DNA from: an uncultured Pelagibacteraceae bacterium | GTDB lineage: Bacteria > Pseudomonadota > Alphaproteobacteria > Pelagibacterales > Pelagibacteraceae | Length of the DNA stretch: 64,000 bases | Direction: 5' to 3' | Assembly (NCBI GenBank): GCA_902588635.1 | Contig: CACIPW010000003.1 | Span: 1 to 64,000 of the forward strand | Part shown: positions 20,961-28,840 of the stretch, piece after piece | Layout: each line of letters begins with the position of its first letter | Position numbering within the stretch: position 1 is the first letter of the stretch | Position numbers and translations under genes: made by a program | Notes under the pieces: generated by a model | What the model was told of the DNA's origin: nothing | Seen by the model: the letters and a program-made list of their open reading frames with translations, nothing else | The model's database searches: none

Positions 20961-21416
20961 ATGACAAAACTTAGAAAACCTCTTTCAATTGAATTTGTTT
21001 TAAGTCAGGTGCTTACAAAACTTGATGAAATTGAGATTAAAAACTCTACTGGAAAATCAATATCTCACTTTAGAAAATGTGGAGATGAAGACGATAAAGA
21101 TCATAACATCAGTTTTTCAGATGCTATTAAACTGGATATTCTTCTCCAGCAAAAGAAGTTAGGAACACCACTTCTTGATTATTTTAATTTGAAACTTGAA
21201 TACGAACTTAGAAAAATCAACGAATATGAAAATATATCTAATGTTCTAATAAACATTGGGGGCCGTATAGGTAATTTAATGGATATCACCCAAGAAGCTA
21301 TTGGGCCTTCTGGCCCAGCAGGATCTAATATTAGCAAGAAAGAAAAACAAAAAATATTTAAAGCTGTTAGTGAAGTTGATGAAAAAATAGCTAAATTAAA
21401 ACTTTCGATAAAATAA
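20961..21416 (+). CDS. Hypothetical protein
   Basis: 151-aa ORF, no recognised family; upstream of another + strand ORF. Confidence 0.55.
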   Translation: MTKLRKPLSIEFVLSQVLTKLDEIEIKNSTGKSISHFRKCGDEDDKDHNISFSDAIKLDILLQQKKLGTPLLDYFNLKLEYELRKINEYENISNVLINIGGRIGNLMDITQEAIGPSGPAGSNISKKEKQKIFKAVSEVDEKIAKLKLSIK

Positions 21417-21439
21417 GTTTTAATTTAATCTAGTTTTTA

Positions 21440-22609
21440 ATGTTAAAAATTATACTACAGAGATTTAAGAATAATGCGGCATCATTTGGTCTAATAAGTA
21501 TCATCGGTGGATTTGTTACAGATGTGCTTCAGCCCATCGCTCCCTTTAGTAGTTATATATTCTATGCATCTACCGTAGCTACTTTAATTATATTTCTTAC
21601 TTTCTTATTTAAATCAACTTTAAGAGAGAAATTATCCAATTCATTAGTTTTGGCTTTATCAATTATGGTAATGACTGGGATAATCTCATTATTACAAAAA
21701 TATTCTGATAATGATAAAAAAGGTATTCTTGCAAATAATTTTAAAGCATTTGAAAAATTTCAAAATCAATTAGGCATCATTGAAACTCAGATTTCGGAGG
21801 TAAAAGATATATCAATTGAAAATTTAGAGGAAACTAAAAAATTATCCAAACAAATAGAAAAAACTAAAAAAGAATTAGGAGAAAAAATCGATCAAATATC
21901 TCCCGAAAATAAATTAGATCAAACCAAAATGAAAATGAATTATAGTACAATGTTTTTTTCAAGAAAAGGTTACTTCGAATTCCTTATACACATCCAACCA
22001 GTTGAATATCCAAGGGAAATGTTTATGAGTGAGGATGGAAAAAATTATATTTCCTTAGGATTTGATGACATAATCGATACAAGAACAGGATTAAAATGGG
22101 GAAAAAATCGCTTCACACTTAAAGAAACAGAATTTAAAAAAAAAAAAATTTATATTAAATATTTAGATATAAATTCAAATATCAAAGGTCCATTTGAAAT
22201 AAAGTTTGATATGTATGATGAGTTTTTAAAAAATGATAAAAGTTACATTAAAAATCATGCAGAATGGGTTTTTTTTAGATGGGAACTTCCTTATAAAATG
22301 TGGTCATTACATCCAATTCTTGAGTATAGATGTGCTCTAAAGTCTGTCTCATTTAAAATGGATAACAAAAAAGAGATTAAAATTGATCTACCAGATTGTA
22401 AAGAACAATTAAAAAATAATCCTTTAATTCTTTTTCCAAGACATAAATTTTTGGAAATAAATTCTCCAAAAAATTTACTAGAATACATTTGGCAAAATAC
22501 CACTAAACAACCAGATTTTGTTATAAAAGAAATAAAAGTTCGTGCCGAATACTATGATGGAGAAACATCAGTTTATAGAACTTTCAAGAACTATGGTTTG
22601 AGCGAATAA
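21440..22609 (+). CDS. Hypothetical membrane protein with coiled-coil region
   Basis: N-terminal TM segments, then E/K-rich heptad-like stretch (QLGIIETQISEVKDISIENLEETKKLSKQIEKTKKELGEK), then a soluble domain. Confidence 0.6.
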   Translation: MLKIILQRFKNNAASFGLISIIGGFVTDVLQPIAPFSSYIFYASTVATLIIFLTFLFKSTLREKLSNSLVLALSIMVMTGIISLLQKYSDNDKKGILANNFKAFEKFQNQLGIIETQISEVKDISIENLEETKKLSKQIEKTKKELGEKIDQISPENKLDQTKMKMNYSTMFFSRKGYFEFLIHIQPVEYPREMFMSEDGKNYISLGFDDIIDTRTGLKWGKNRFTLKETEFKKKKIYIKYLDINSNIKGPFEIKFDMYDEFLKNDKSYIKNHAEWVFFRWELPYKMWSLHPILEYRCALKSVSFKMDNKKEIKIDLPDCKEQLKNNPLILFPRHKFLEINSPKNLLEYIWQNTTKQPDFVIKEIKVRAEYYDGETSVYRTFKNYGLSE

Positions 22610-22611
22610 CG

Positions 22612-22716
22612 CTACAAAGTCCAGGGCTCAAGTTTAAGGTCACCCTTCCCATATTTGGCAAAAGCATTTGTACTTAACAACAAACCCAGAACCACGATCC
22701 CTAAAAGTTTTTTCAT
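22612..22716 (-). CDS. 34-aa secreted micropeptide MKKLLGIVVLGLLLSTNAFAKYGKGDLKLEPWTL
   Basis: Not in the ORF track. Signal peptide with NAFA|K site; ATG (22714-22716) overlaps the TGA of the upstream serine hydrolase (ATGA); stop TAG at 22612-22614. Confidence 0.6.
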   Translation of the reverse strand: MKKLLGIVVLGLLLSTNAFAKYGKGDLKLEPWTL

Positions 22717-24074
22717 TTCCCTTTTTTTATTGTATCAAATAAAAGTTTTTTATAACCATATTTATATTTGGTATTATTATAATGAAGTGAATTAAGAACC
22801 ACTATTCTTGAATTTTCCATATCAATTAAAATGGCTTGTCCACCATAGCCATTCATGCCAAAGACAATCTTATCTTTTAATCCTGGATAATCAAAATGAA
22901 ACTGACCTCCATAAGTTCTAGAACGATTAAATCCAGGCTCGTTTCTTTCTTTAGTTAAATTTTTAGGAATTCTTCTTTCATAAATTTCTTTTAAATATTT
23001 TCCAACACAAGTATCATTCTGATAATCATCCATTATAGCTTTTGCAATTCTAAGATAGTCAAACCTTGTCGCGCTTATGTTTTGATGTCCATTTCCATTT
23101 TCTTCTCGTCGACTAGTTTCACCATAAAGAATACTATGTTGGATCTTTACTTTATCATTGAAAATCTTGCTATAAAATTTTTTATAATCTTCACCAGTTT
23201 TAAATTTTATATAGTTAAAAATTAACTGAGTAACAAATCCATTATAATTGTAAATATCCTTAGATTTTTTTGTATTTTTGTTTCTAAAGTGTAAGCGCAT
23301 AGTTGTTTCAATATCTTTATCTTCATAATTACCTAATGAACTGGTACCCCTCCCCGCAAATTCATCGACATATTTTTGATCACCAGTATTCATATTTAAA
23401 AAATTAATTAATTTTTGATCATGATAAAGTGAATCTTTTATTATAGGCCAGTCATTTACTCTTGCATCAACTCCATCAATATAACCCTCACATATCGCAT
23501 GACCTAGCATATAAGAAACTAGTGACTTGCTCATTGACATTGAATAAAATTTTGTCTCATTGTTTAAAAACTCTCCCAGTCTTTCTTTAGGAGAAAATTC
23601 ATCAATCAATACTTCACCATCTTGGTAATATAAATAGCTTAGGATGCCTTTAGTTTTCATTTGCTTTTTTACATATTTATCTTCAATTAAGTTAAATTTA
23701 AAATCGTAGGAATTATTTGTAGATTTAAACTCTTTTAATGATTTTCTATCTCTATATGAATATTTCCATAAATAATAAATCAACGAGTCTCTGTTTGGGT
23801 TTGAATCATAAGCAATATTAGTACCTGATAATTCTTTATTATTTATCTTGATATTTAGATTGTTAGATCCTTGAAATTTATCACATTTATTATAATACCA
23901 AAGATTACTATATTTTGGTTCTTCTTTACATACTGGGTTTTCTTCCAAGTTTAAATATTGATGATATCCATTTTCAGAAAGCCACAGATTAAAATTATTT
24001 AGTTTAAAACTCTCAGCAAATAGATTGCTTGAAGCTAATAAGCTAAACGTTAAAACTGCTAATATTTTTTTCAT
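22713..24074 (-). CDS. Secreted serine hydrolase, class C beta-lactamase/penicillin-binding protein-like
   Basis: Signal peptide; SxxK-type 'YSMSMSKSLVSYMLGHAICEGYI', downstream 'YNYNGFVTQLI', 'GGQFHFDYPGLKDKIVFGMNGYGGQAI'. Confidence 0.72.
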   Translation of the reverse strand: MKKILAVLTFSLLASSNLFAESFKLNNFNLWLSENGYHQYLNLEENPVCKEEPKYSNLWYYNKCDKFQGSNNLNIKINNKELSGTNIAYDSNPNRDSLIYYLWKYSYRDRKSLKEFKSTNNSYDFKFNLIEDKYVKKQMKTKGILSYLYYQDGEVLIDEFSPKERLGEFLNNETKFYSMSMSKSLVSYMLGHAICEGYIDGVDARVNDWPIIKDSLYHDQKLINFLNMNTGDQKYVDEFAGRGTSSLGNYEDKDIETTMRLHFRNKNTKKSKDIYNYNGFVTQLIFNYIKFKTGEDYKKFYSKIFNDKVKIQHSILYGETSRREENGNGHQNISATRFDYLRIAKAIMDDYQNDTCVGKYLKEIYERRIPKNLTKERNEPGFNRSRTYGGQFHFDYPGLKDKIVFGMNGYGGQAILIDMENSRIVVLNSLHYNNTKYKYGYKKLLFDTIKKGK

Positions 24075-24097
24075 AAGTATTTTTGCTAATTTAAATA

Positions 24098-26686
24098 CTA
24101 TGTAATACTTTTTGTAAAGTTTATCTTTTTAGATAATTTATCTAGTAAAGAATTTATCAATCTTTCAAGTGGTAATAAAATTAATCCTAATAAAACTTTC
24201 GAAAAAATACTAAATACTGGAACGCCATTTGATAAATTTAAAATTAAAGGATCTAAGATAAAATTGATGTACTCAAAAAAAGCAAGAATCATCATAAAAG
24301 AAATTGATGTAGCTATAGCTGCAGCTTTTCCGGATTGTTTTAAAAAAAGAGTTGTTATCAGTAAAATTGAAAATAAAATAAATTCAATTATATAAAAGGT
24401 TTTTGATTGCCACCATGGATGATCAATACTAAAAGAATAATCGTTAATATCAGATAAAACTCCATTAGAATTAATTCCTTGTATCTTAAATATATAATTT
24501 CCAGGTTTTAAATTTGTATAAGTTACATTATATGCTTCAGTAAAGTCAGAAAATTTTTTATCAAATCCTTCAAGTTGATATCTATATTTATTTTTACTTT
24601 CATAAAAGTAATCAGTTAATGAGACCGTAAATGACATTTTATTTTGATCATATTTAAAATCCTCTTTTATTAAAAATCTATTATCTAATAAATCTTTAAT
24701 TGGAGCTCCAGAAAAGATTTTCTGATTATTGTTACTGATTTTAGAAATAATTATATTACCTGATTTTTTATTTGAAAAATTGTTATTACTTATATTTACA
24801 ATACCTTCGTTGCTACTCATCAAAATTAAATCATTAAAGAAAAAAAATTCTGTATCAAGATGATGAGATATATTATCAAATGGAAGTTTGAAAAAAGTTC
24901 CGTCAGATTTTATTTCATAAAATTCCTGAACTCTTTTTCCTTTGATTCTCTCAGTAAAAGTTACCCAATAGGTGTTGTTTATTGCTTTTTTTAAATCAAG
25001 GATTTTTTTATTTTTTATGTTTGGAATTTTTGAAAATAAATCATTTTCAATAAAATTATTATTTGAATAATCAAATTCTAAATACTCTTTATTTGTATTA
25101 AAAATAAGTTTGTCATATATTTTAAAAATTTTTACTTTGCCCTTTGTAAATCTTTCACTTTCAAATAATGTTTCTTTTATATTTTTAGGTGAATTTATAT
25201 CTTTTTTTTCAATCTTAAATTTATAAATACCTTTTTTGCTTACCCTAAACCAAATTTCATTTTTTTGTTCTAATTCTTTTAAATAACTAACACTAGAACC
25301 TTGATAAATTTTTTTATATTGTTTTAAATTAAATTTGTTTATTAAAAATATTCCTTTTTTCGATCTAACTAACAAATGATCTTTAAATATTTTACTTTTA
25401 ATTATTTGAAAAACTATTCCAATTTCTTTTTTATCTATTAAACCATTATAATTATCTGATAAATCAATACTTCCTAAGCCAATATTAGATCCAATTAAAA
25501 GCTTTTCGTCAGAAACAAAAGTTTCCCAAACTTGAGTATTCAATTTATCTTTTCCAATTTGGATAAACTTTTCTTTTAATTTGCCGTTAGTATCTAAAAT
25601 AAGTTTTTTTAAATTTACACTTGTTCCAACGTATAAATTGTTTTGAAAAATAGCTACTGATTTAACACGACTATTAAGATTTGATGATTTTAAACCATAA
25701 AATTTAAATTTTGAATTTTCATTTATTTTAGATATGCCATCATCTAAACCGGCCCAAATAATACCATTTTTATCTTGGAATAATGATCGCACATTTTCAA
25801 CTCTTAAACCGCTATCTGAATTATAATGAGAAATTGGTTTTAAAAAATTATCTAAAATAAAAAGACCTTCGTATGTAGCTAATCCAATTTTGTCTTTGTC
25901 TAAATCAAATGTTCTATAAACAACACCTATACTATCAATTATATTGTTTTCAATTTTTAAAAATTCACCATCTACTTGTTTGTAAGCTCCATTTTTTCTT
26001 GTAAAAATAATTAGTTCGTTTTTATCAGATTTATGAAATCCTGTGATTGTCTTATTTTTAAAAACTTGAGAATTTTTAATTAAAATTGGTTTATAATCTT
26101 TAATAATTGATATACCAACTCCATTGATAGCAATATATATTTTATTATTTAAAACTCTTGAAACGCCATATTTTTTCTTATTAACTTTTTTTATTATTTT
26201 AATTTTTTTATCTTTATAAAAGAAAAGATTGTTAAGGGATCTAAAAAATATTTCACCATTATCTAATGAAAATGTCTCATAAATTATATCTCTGTTTTTA
26301 TAATTTTTATCATCTAAATATTTATTTAAAGATTTATATATTGGAGTTCCATTACCATCATTAGAAATAAATCCAAAATTTCCTCTACTGCCAACAATTA
26401 TATTTCCCTTTTTATCTGTTGTAATTGATCTTGCAGGGTCGTTATTATCAAGAAGAACATTGGCCCATGTTTTTCCATCATAAATTAAGACACCATAATT
26501 ATTTGCAAAATATAACTTACCGTCTATTCCTTCCGTAATATCCCAATTACTGGTATATCCGCCATTTATTTCAGGAGGGTAATTTAATATTTCTGGAATG
26601 GGATATTTTACAACTTGGCTAGCTTGAGCTATTGAAAAAAATAAAAAGATAAAAAATACTAAAAAAATTACAATTATTTTTTTCAT
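24098..26686 (-). CDS. Two-component-regulator-propeller / Y_Y_Y domain membrane protein without kinase domain
   Basis: Repeats such as 'IRSLFQDKNGIIWAGLDDGISKI'; Y_Y_Y-like 'YRYQLEGFDKKFSDFTEAYNVTYTNLKPGNYIFKIQGINSNG'; C-terminal TMs; no HisKA/HATPase. Confidence 0.72.
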   Translation of the reverse strand: MKKIIVIFLVFFIFLFFSIAQASQVVKYPIPEILNYPPEINGGYTSNWDITEGIDGKLYFANNYGVLIYDGKTWANVLLDNNDPARSITTDKKGNIIVGSRGNFGFISNDGNGTPIYKSLNKYLDDKNYKNRDIIYETFSLDNGEIFFRSLNNLFFYKDKKIKIIKKVNKKKYGVSRVLNNKIYIAINGVGISIIKDYKPILIKNSQVFKNKTITGFHKSDKNELIIFTRKNGAYKQVDGEFLKIENNIIDSIGVVYRTFDLDKDKIGLATYEGLFILDNFLKPISHYNSDSGLRVENVRSLFQDKNGIIWAGLDDGISKINENSKFKFYGLKSSNLNSRVKSVAIFQNNLYVGTSVNLKKLILDTNGKLKEKFIQIGKDKLNTQVWETFVSDEKLLIGSNIGLGSIDLSDNYNGLIDKKEIGIVFQIIKSKIFKDHLLVRSKKGIFLINKFNLKQYKKIYQGSSVSYLKELEQKNEIWFRVSKKGIYKFKIEKKDINSPKNIKETLFESERFTKGKVKIFKIYDKLIFNTNKEYLEFDYSNNNFIENDLFSKIPNIKNKKILDLKKAINNTYWVTFTERIKGKRVQEFYEIKSDGTFFKLPFDNISHHLDTEFFFFNDLILMSSNEGIVNISNNNFSNKKSGNIIISKISNNNQKIFSGAPIKDLLDNRFLIKEDFKYDQNKMSFTVSLTDYFYESKNKYRYQLEGFDKKFSDFTEAYNVTYTNLKPGNYIFKIQGINSNGVLSDINDYSFSIDHPWWQSKTFYIIEFILFSILLITTLFLKQSGKAAAIATSISFMMILAFFEYINFILDPLILNLSNGVPVFSIFSKVLLGLILLPLERLINSLLDKLSKKINFTKSIT

Positions 26687-26771
26687 AAAATAAACCTACT
26701 ATATTATCTCGCTGTGTAATAGTTTCAATATTTCCCCATTAATTCACTATCAGTACACAGGAAGATAAAAT

Positions 26772-26879
26772 AAAAAAATTTTACTTATTAAACTTGTTCA
26801 ATTATAAATATTAGCATAAATATTCATGAAAATAACTCATGCCCTCGTGGTGAAATTGGTAGACACAAAGGACTTAAAA
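26772..26879. repeat. Left copy of 108-bp direct repeat (tRNA-Leu upstream region + 5' half of tRNA-Leu)
   Basis: Gapless alignment to 28681-28788 with 4 mismatches counted by eye. Confidence 0.93.
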
Positions 26880-26888
26880 GGCGAGGGA
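26841..26888 (+). pseudogene. Truncated tRNA-Leu(UAA) fragment
   Basis: gccctcgtggtgaaattggtagacacaaaggacttaaaa identical to the first 39 nt of the intact tRNA-Leu, then GGCGAGGGA; T-arm and variable arm absent. Confidence 0.88.
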
Positions 26889-26902
26889 TTAACACTTTGA
26901 TG

Positions 26903-26932
26903 AGTCTCTAGTAGTCTCTGGTGGTCTCAAAC
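26903..26932. repeat. Three tandem 10-bp units AGTCTCTAGT/AGTCTCTGGT/GGTCTCAAAC
   Basis: Read directly from sequence just inside the left tRNA fragment. Confidence 0.7.
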
Positions 26933-27006
26933 ATCCTATAAAATCTCATAACTTTAAATTAGCTATCAATTAAGATTAGAAAATAAGGCTTAATTAATTT
27001 GTTCAA

Positions 27007-27040
27007 ACTGGTACTCAACTGGTACATGGAGAGATAAATC
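27007..27040. repeat. Left copy of ACTGGTACnnnACTGGTACATrGrGAGATAAA repeat
   Basis: Matches 28647-28680; internal 11-bp period of ACTGGTAC. Confidence 0.82.
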
Positions 27041-27079
27041 AAATGGTCAATTCTAGAGCTTTTTGTTAAGATTAAAATA

Positions 27080-27418
27080 ATGAAGGAATTAGTTTTAAAT
27101 GAATTAAAAGTTTACGCCAAAGAAGTAAATAGCAAATCTACTCAAGGAGTTAGATCTCATATGAAAAAATTAGGTTTACACGGGTTCGCTGATGATTTTT
27201 ATTCAAAAAAATCAAAACATCCTTTAAGTGAATGTAGTGAGTACTACCTTGATGACAAAGATTTTATAACAAAAGCTATTAAATTAGACCCCAACTCTAT
27301 TAAATTTGCATCTAAAACACTTAGACAAGATAAGCAGATTGCAAAACTAATACTTAAAAAAGATAAAAAACTAGCAAATAAATATATATTTAAAAAGACA
27401 CTTTCTGAAATTAAATGA
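27080..27418 (+). CDS. Hypothetical protein, possible DUF4116-like repeat
   Basis: 'DDKDFITKAIKLDPNSIKFASKTLRQDKQIAKLILKKDKKLA' resembles DUF4116-type repeats; ATGA overlap with next ORF. Confidence 0.6.
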   Translation: MKELVLNELKVYAKEVNSKSTQGVRSHMKKLGLHGFADDFYSKKSKHPLSECSEYYLDDKDFITKAIKLDPNSIKFASKTLRQDKQIAKLILKKDKKLANKYIFKKTLSEIK

Positions 27419-27633
27419 ATAAATTTGATCAAATTGTAAAAGAATTCAGCAATCCTACTACTCCAGGTAATGAGCATAGAATTAAAAAGATTATTAAGGA
27501 TATGAGTGATGAAGAATTTGAAGAATTAAAATTACAATTTGAACAGGCGGTTGATAACATAAAAGAGCATAATCAAGAAAATCATTCAATCTTAATTCTT
27601 AATGATCTTATAGAAGAATATAGAGATGAATAA
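27415..27633 (+). CDS. Hypothetical small acidic protein
   Basis: 72-aa ORF with overlaps at both ends. Confidence 0.55.
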   Translation: MNKFDQIVKEFSNPTTPGNEHRIKKIIKDMSDEEFEELKLQFEQAVDNIKEHNQENHSILILNDLIEEYRDE

Positions 27634-27925
27634 ATACTTTAGAATAAAAGAAGAAAGAGACTCTTTAATAAAGATACTTGAAAATTTAACCTTTGATGAA
27701 AAGAAGCAAGTACTAAAAAAAGTAGATCAATCAATGGTCAATTCAGCTAACAAGGTATTAGCTAATGATAATCCTCCTGGTGAATTCTTAACAAAACTAC
27801 CTACCAAATTTAAAAGTGAAGTACAGGCAAAAGCTATGCAATTAGGAAGAAATCTTATGGTTAAATTTGAAATTGATGAACTGTTTAAAAGAAAAAGAAA
27901 AGATAATATTAAGATTGTTAAATGA
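27626..27925 (+). CDS. Hypothetical protein
   Basis: 99-aa ORF overlapping neighbours (8 bp and ATGA). Confidence 0.55.
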   Translation: MNKYFRIKEERDSLIKILENLTFDEKKQVLKKVDQSMVNSANKVLANDNPPGEFLTKLPTKFKSEVQAKAMQLGRNLMVKFEIDELFKRKRKDNIKIVK

Positions 27926-28632
27926 AACGTTTTCAAAAGTTGAGTGACGATGAGTTGAATGCAGAATTAGATAGATATAATAAAATTATAGAAAAATACC
28001 AAAAACCAATTGAAGAATACGATAAATTTTTTAAAGAATATAAAGAAAATAAAATAGAAAAAAATCCAATAGTATTTGAAAGCCCTTTAATTTTAAAAGA
28101 AACTGGAACAGATGTGGTTTATCTTAAAGGAATTACCGAAGAACATTTTATTGAAGCCTCAGGCCTATACATATTGACAAAAGAAGGTGCTAGAATTGCT
28201 TATAATGAAAAAAATGAATTATTTTTTAGGAGAAAAAGACAAATAGAATTAATTTTAAGAGGTAGAAAAAAAGATAAAGAAAAAACTGAAAATGTAGGTT
28301 ATGTCTATGTTCTCTCTAATAAATCTTTACCACCTAATACATATAAAATTGGTTCAACTTATGGAAATCCGGAAGAAAGAGCTGAAGAACTGACTGGCAC
28401 AGGTCATTTACATCCATTCAAAGTAGAGTCAAATATAAAAATCCAGAGCGCAGAATATTACGAAAGAAAAATTCATAGTTTACTAAAAAATTACAGAGTT
28501 AAACAAAATAGAGAGTTTTTTGAAATTGATTTAAATAAAATTAAAAATTGCTTAAAACAAGTTTCTGAAATTTCTGAAAAGGGATCAAAAAAAATAACAT
28601 TAACTGACTTAAAAAAAGAGATAAACTTATAG
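27922..28632 (+). CDS. GIY-YIG / T5orf172 (MUG113-like) nuclease-domain protein
   Basis: 'VGYVYVLSNKSLPPNTYKIGSTYGNPEERAEELTG...HPFKVESNIKIQSAEYYERKIHSLLKNYRVKQNREFFEI'. Confidence 0.78.
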   Translation: MKRFQKLSDDELNAELDRYNKIIEKYQKPIEEYDKFFKEYKENKIEKNPIVFESPLILKETGTDVVYLKGITEEHFIEASGLYILTKEGARIAYNEKNELFFRRKRQIELILRGRKKDKEKTENVGYVYVLSNKSLPPNTYKIGSTYGNPEERAEELTGTGHLHPFKVESNIKIQSAEYYERKIHSLLKNYRVKQNREFFEIDLNKIKNCLKQVSEISEKGSKKITLTDLKKEINL

Positions 28633-28646
28633 GATTTTATGGGACA

Positions 28647-28680
28647 ACTGGTACAGGACTGGTACATAGGGAGATAAACT
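28647..28680. repeat. Right copy of ACTGGTACnnnACTGGTACATrGrGAGATAAA repeat
   Basis: Matches 27007-27040. Confidence 0.82.
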
Positions 28681-28788
28681 AAAAAAATTTTACTTATTAG
28701 ACTTGTTGAAATATAAATATTAGCATAAATACTCATGAAAATAACTCATGCCCTCGTGGTGAAATTGGTAGACACAAAGGACTTAAAA
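28681..28788. repeat. Right copy of 108-bp direct repeat
   Basis: See 26772-26879. Confidence 0.93.
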
Positions 28789-28835
28789 TCCTTGCCCTTT
28801 TGGGAGTGCCAGTTCGAGTCTGGCCGAGGGCACCA
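28750..28835 (+). tRNA. tRNA-Leu(UAA)
   Basis: Acceptor GCCCTCG/CGAGGGC, D-arm, anticodon loop CTTAAAA, variable arm, T-loop TTCGAGT, encoded CCA. Confidence 0.96.
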
Positions 28836-28840
28836 CAAAT

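Noticed and set aside
26841-28835. Group I intron in tRNA-Leu(UAA) with a GIY-YIG homing endonuclease
   Set aside because: The anticodon-loop breakpoint and GIY-YIG gene are suggestive, but the right tRNA copy is complete and uninterrupted, and I could not see group I core elements. A duplication/insertion model fits better.
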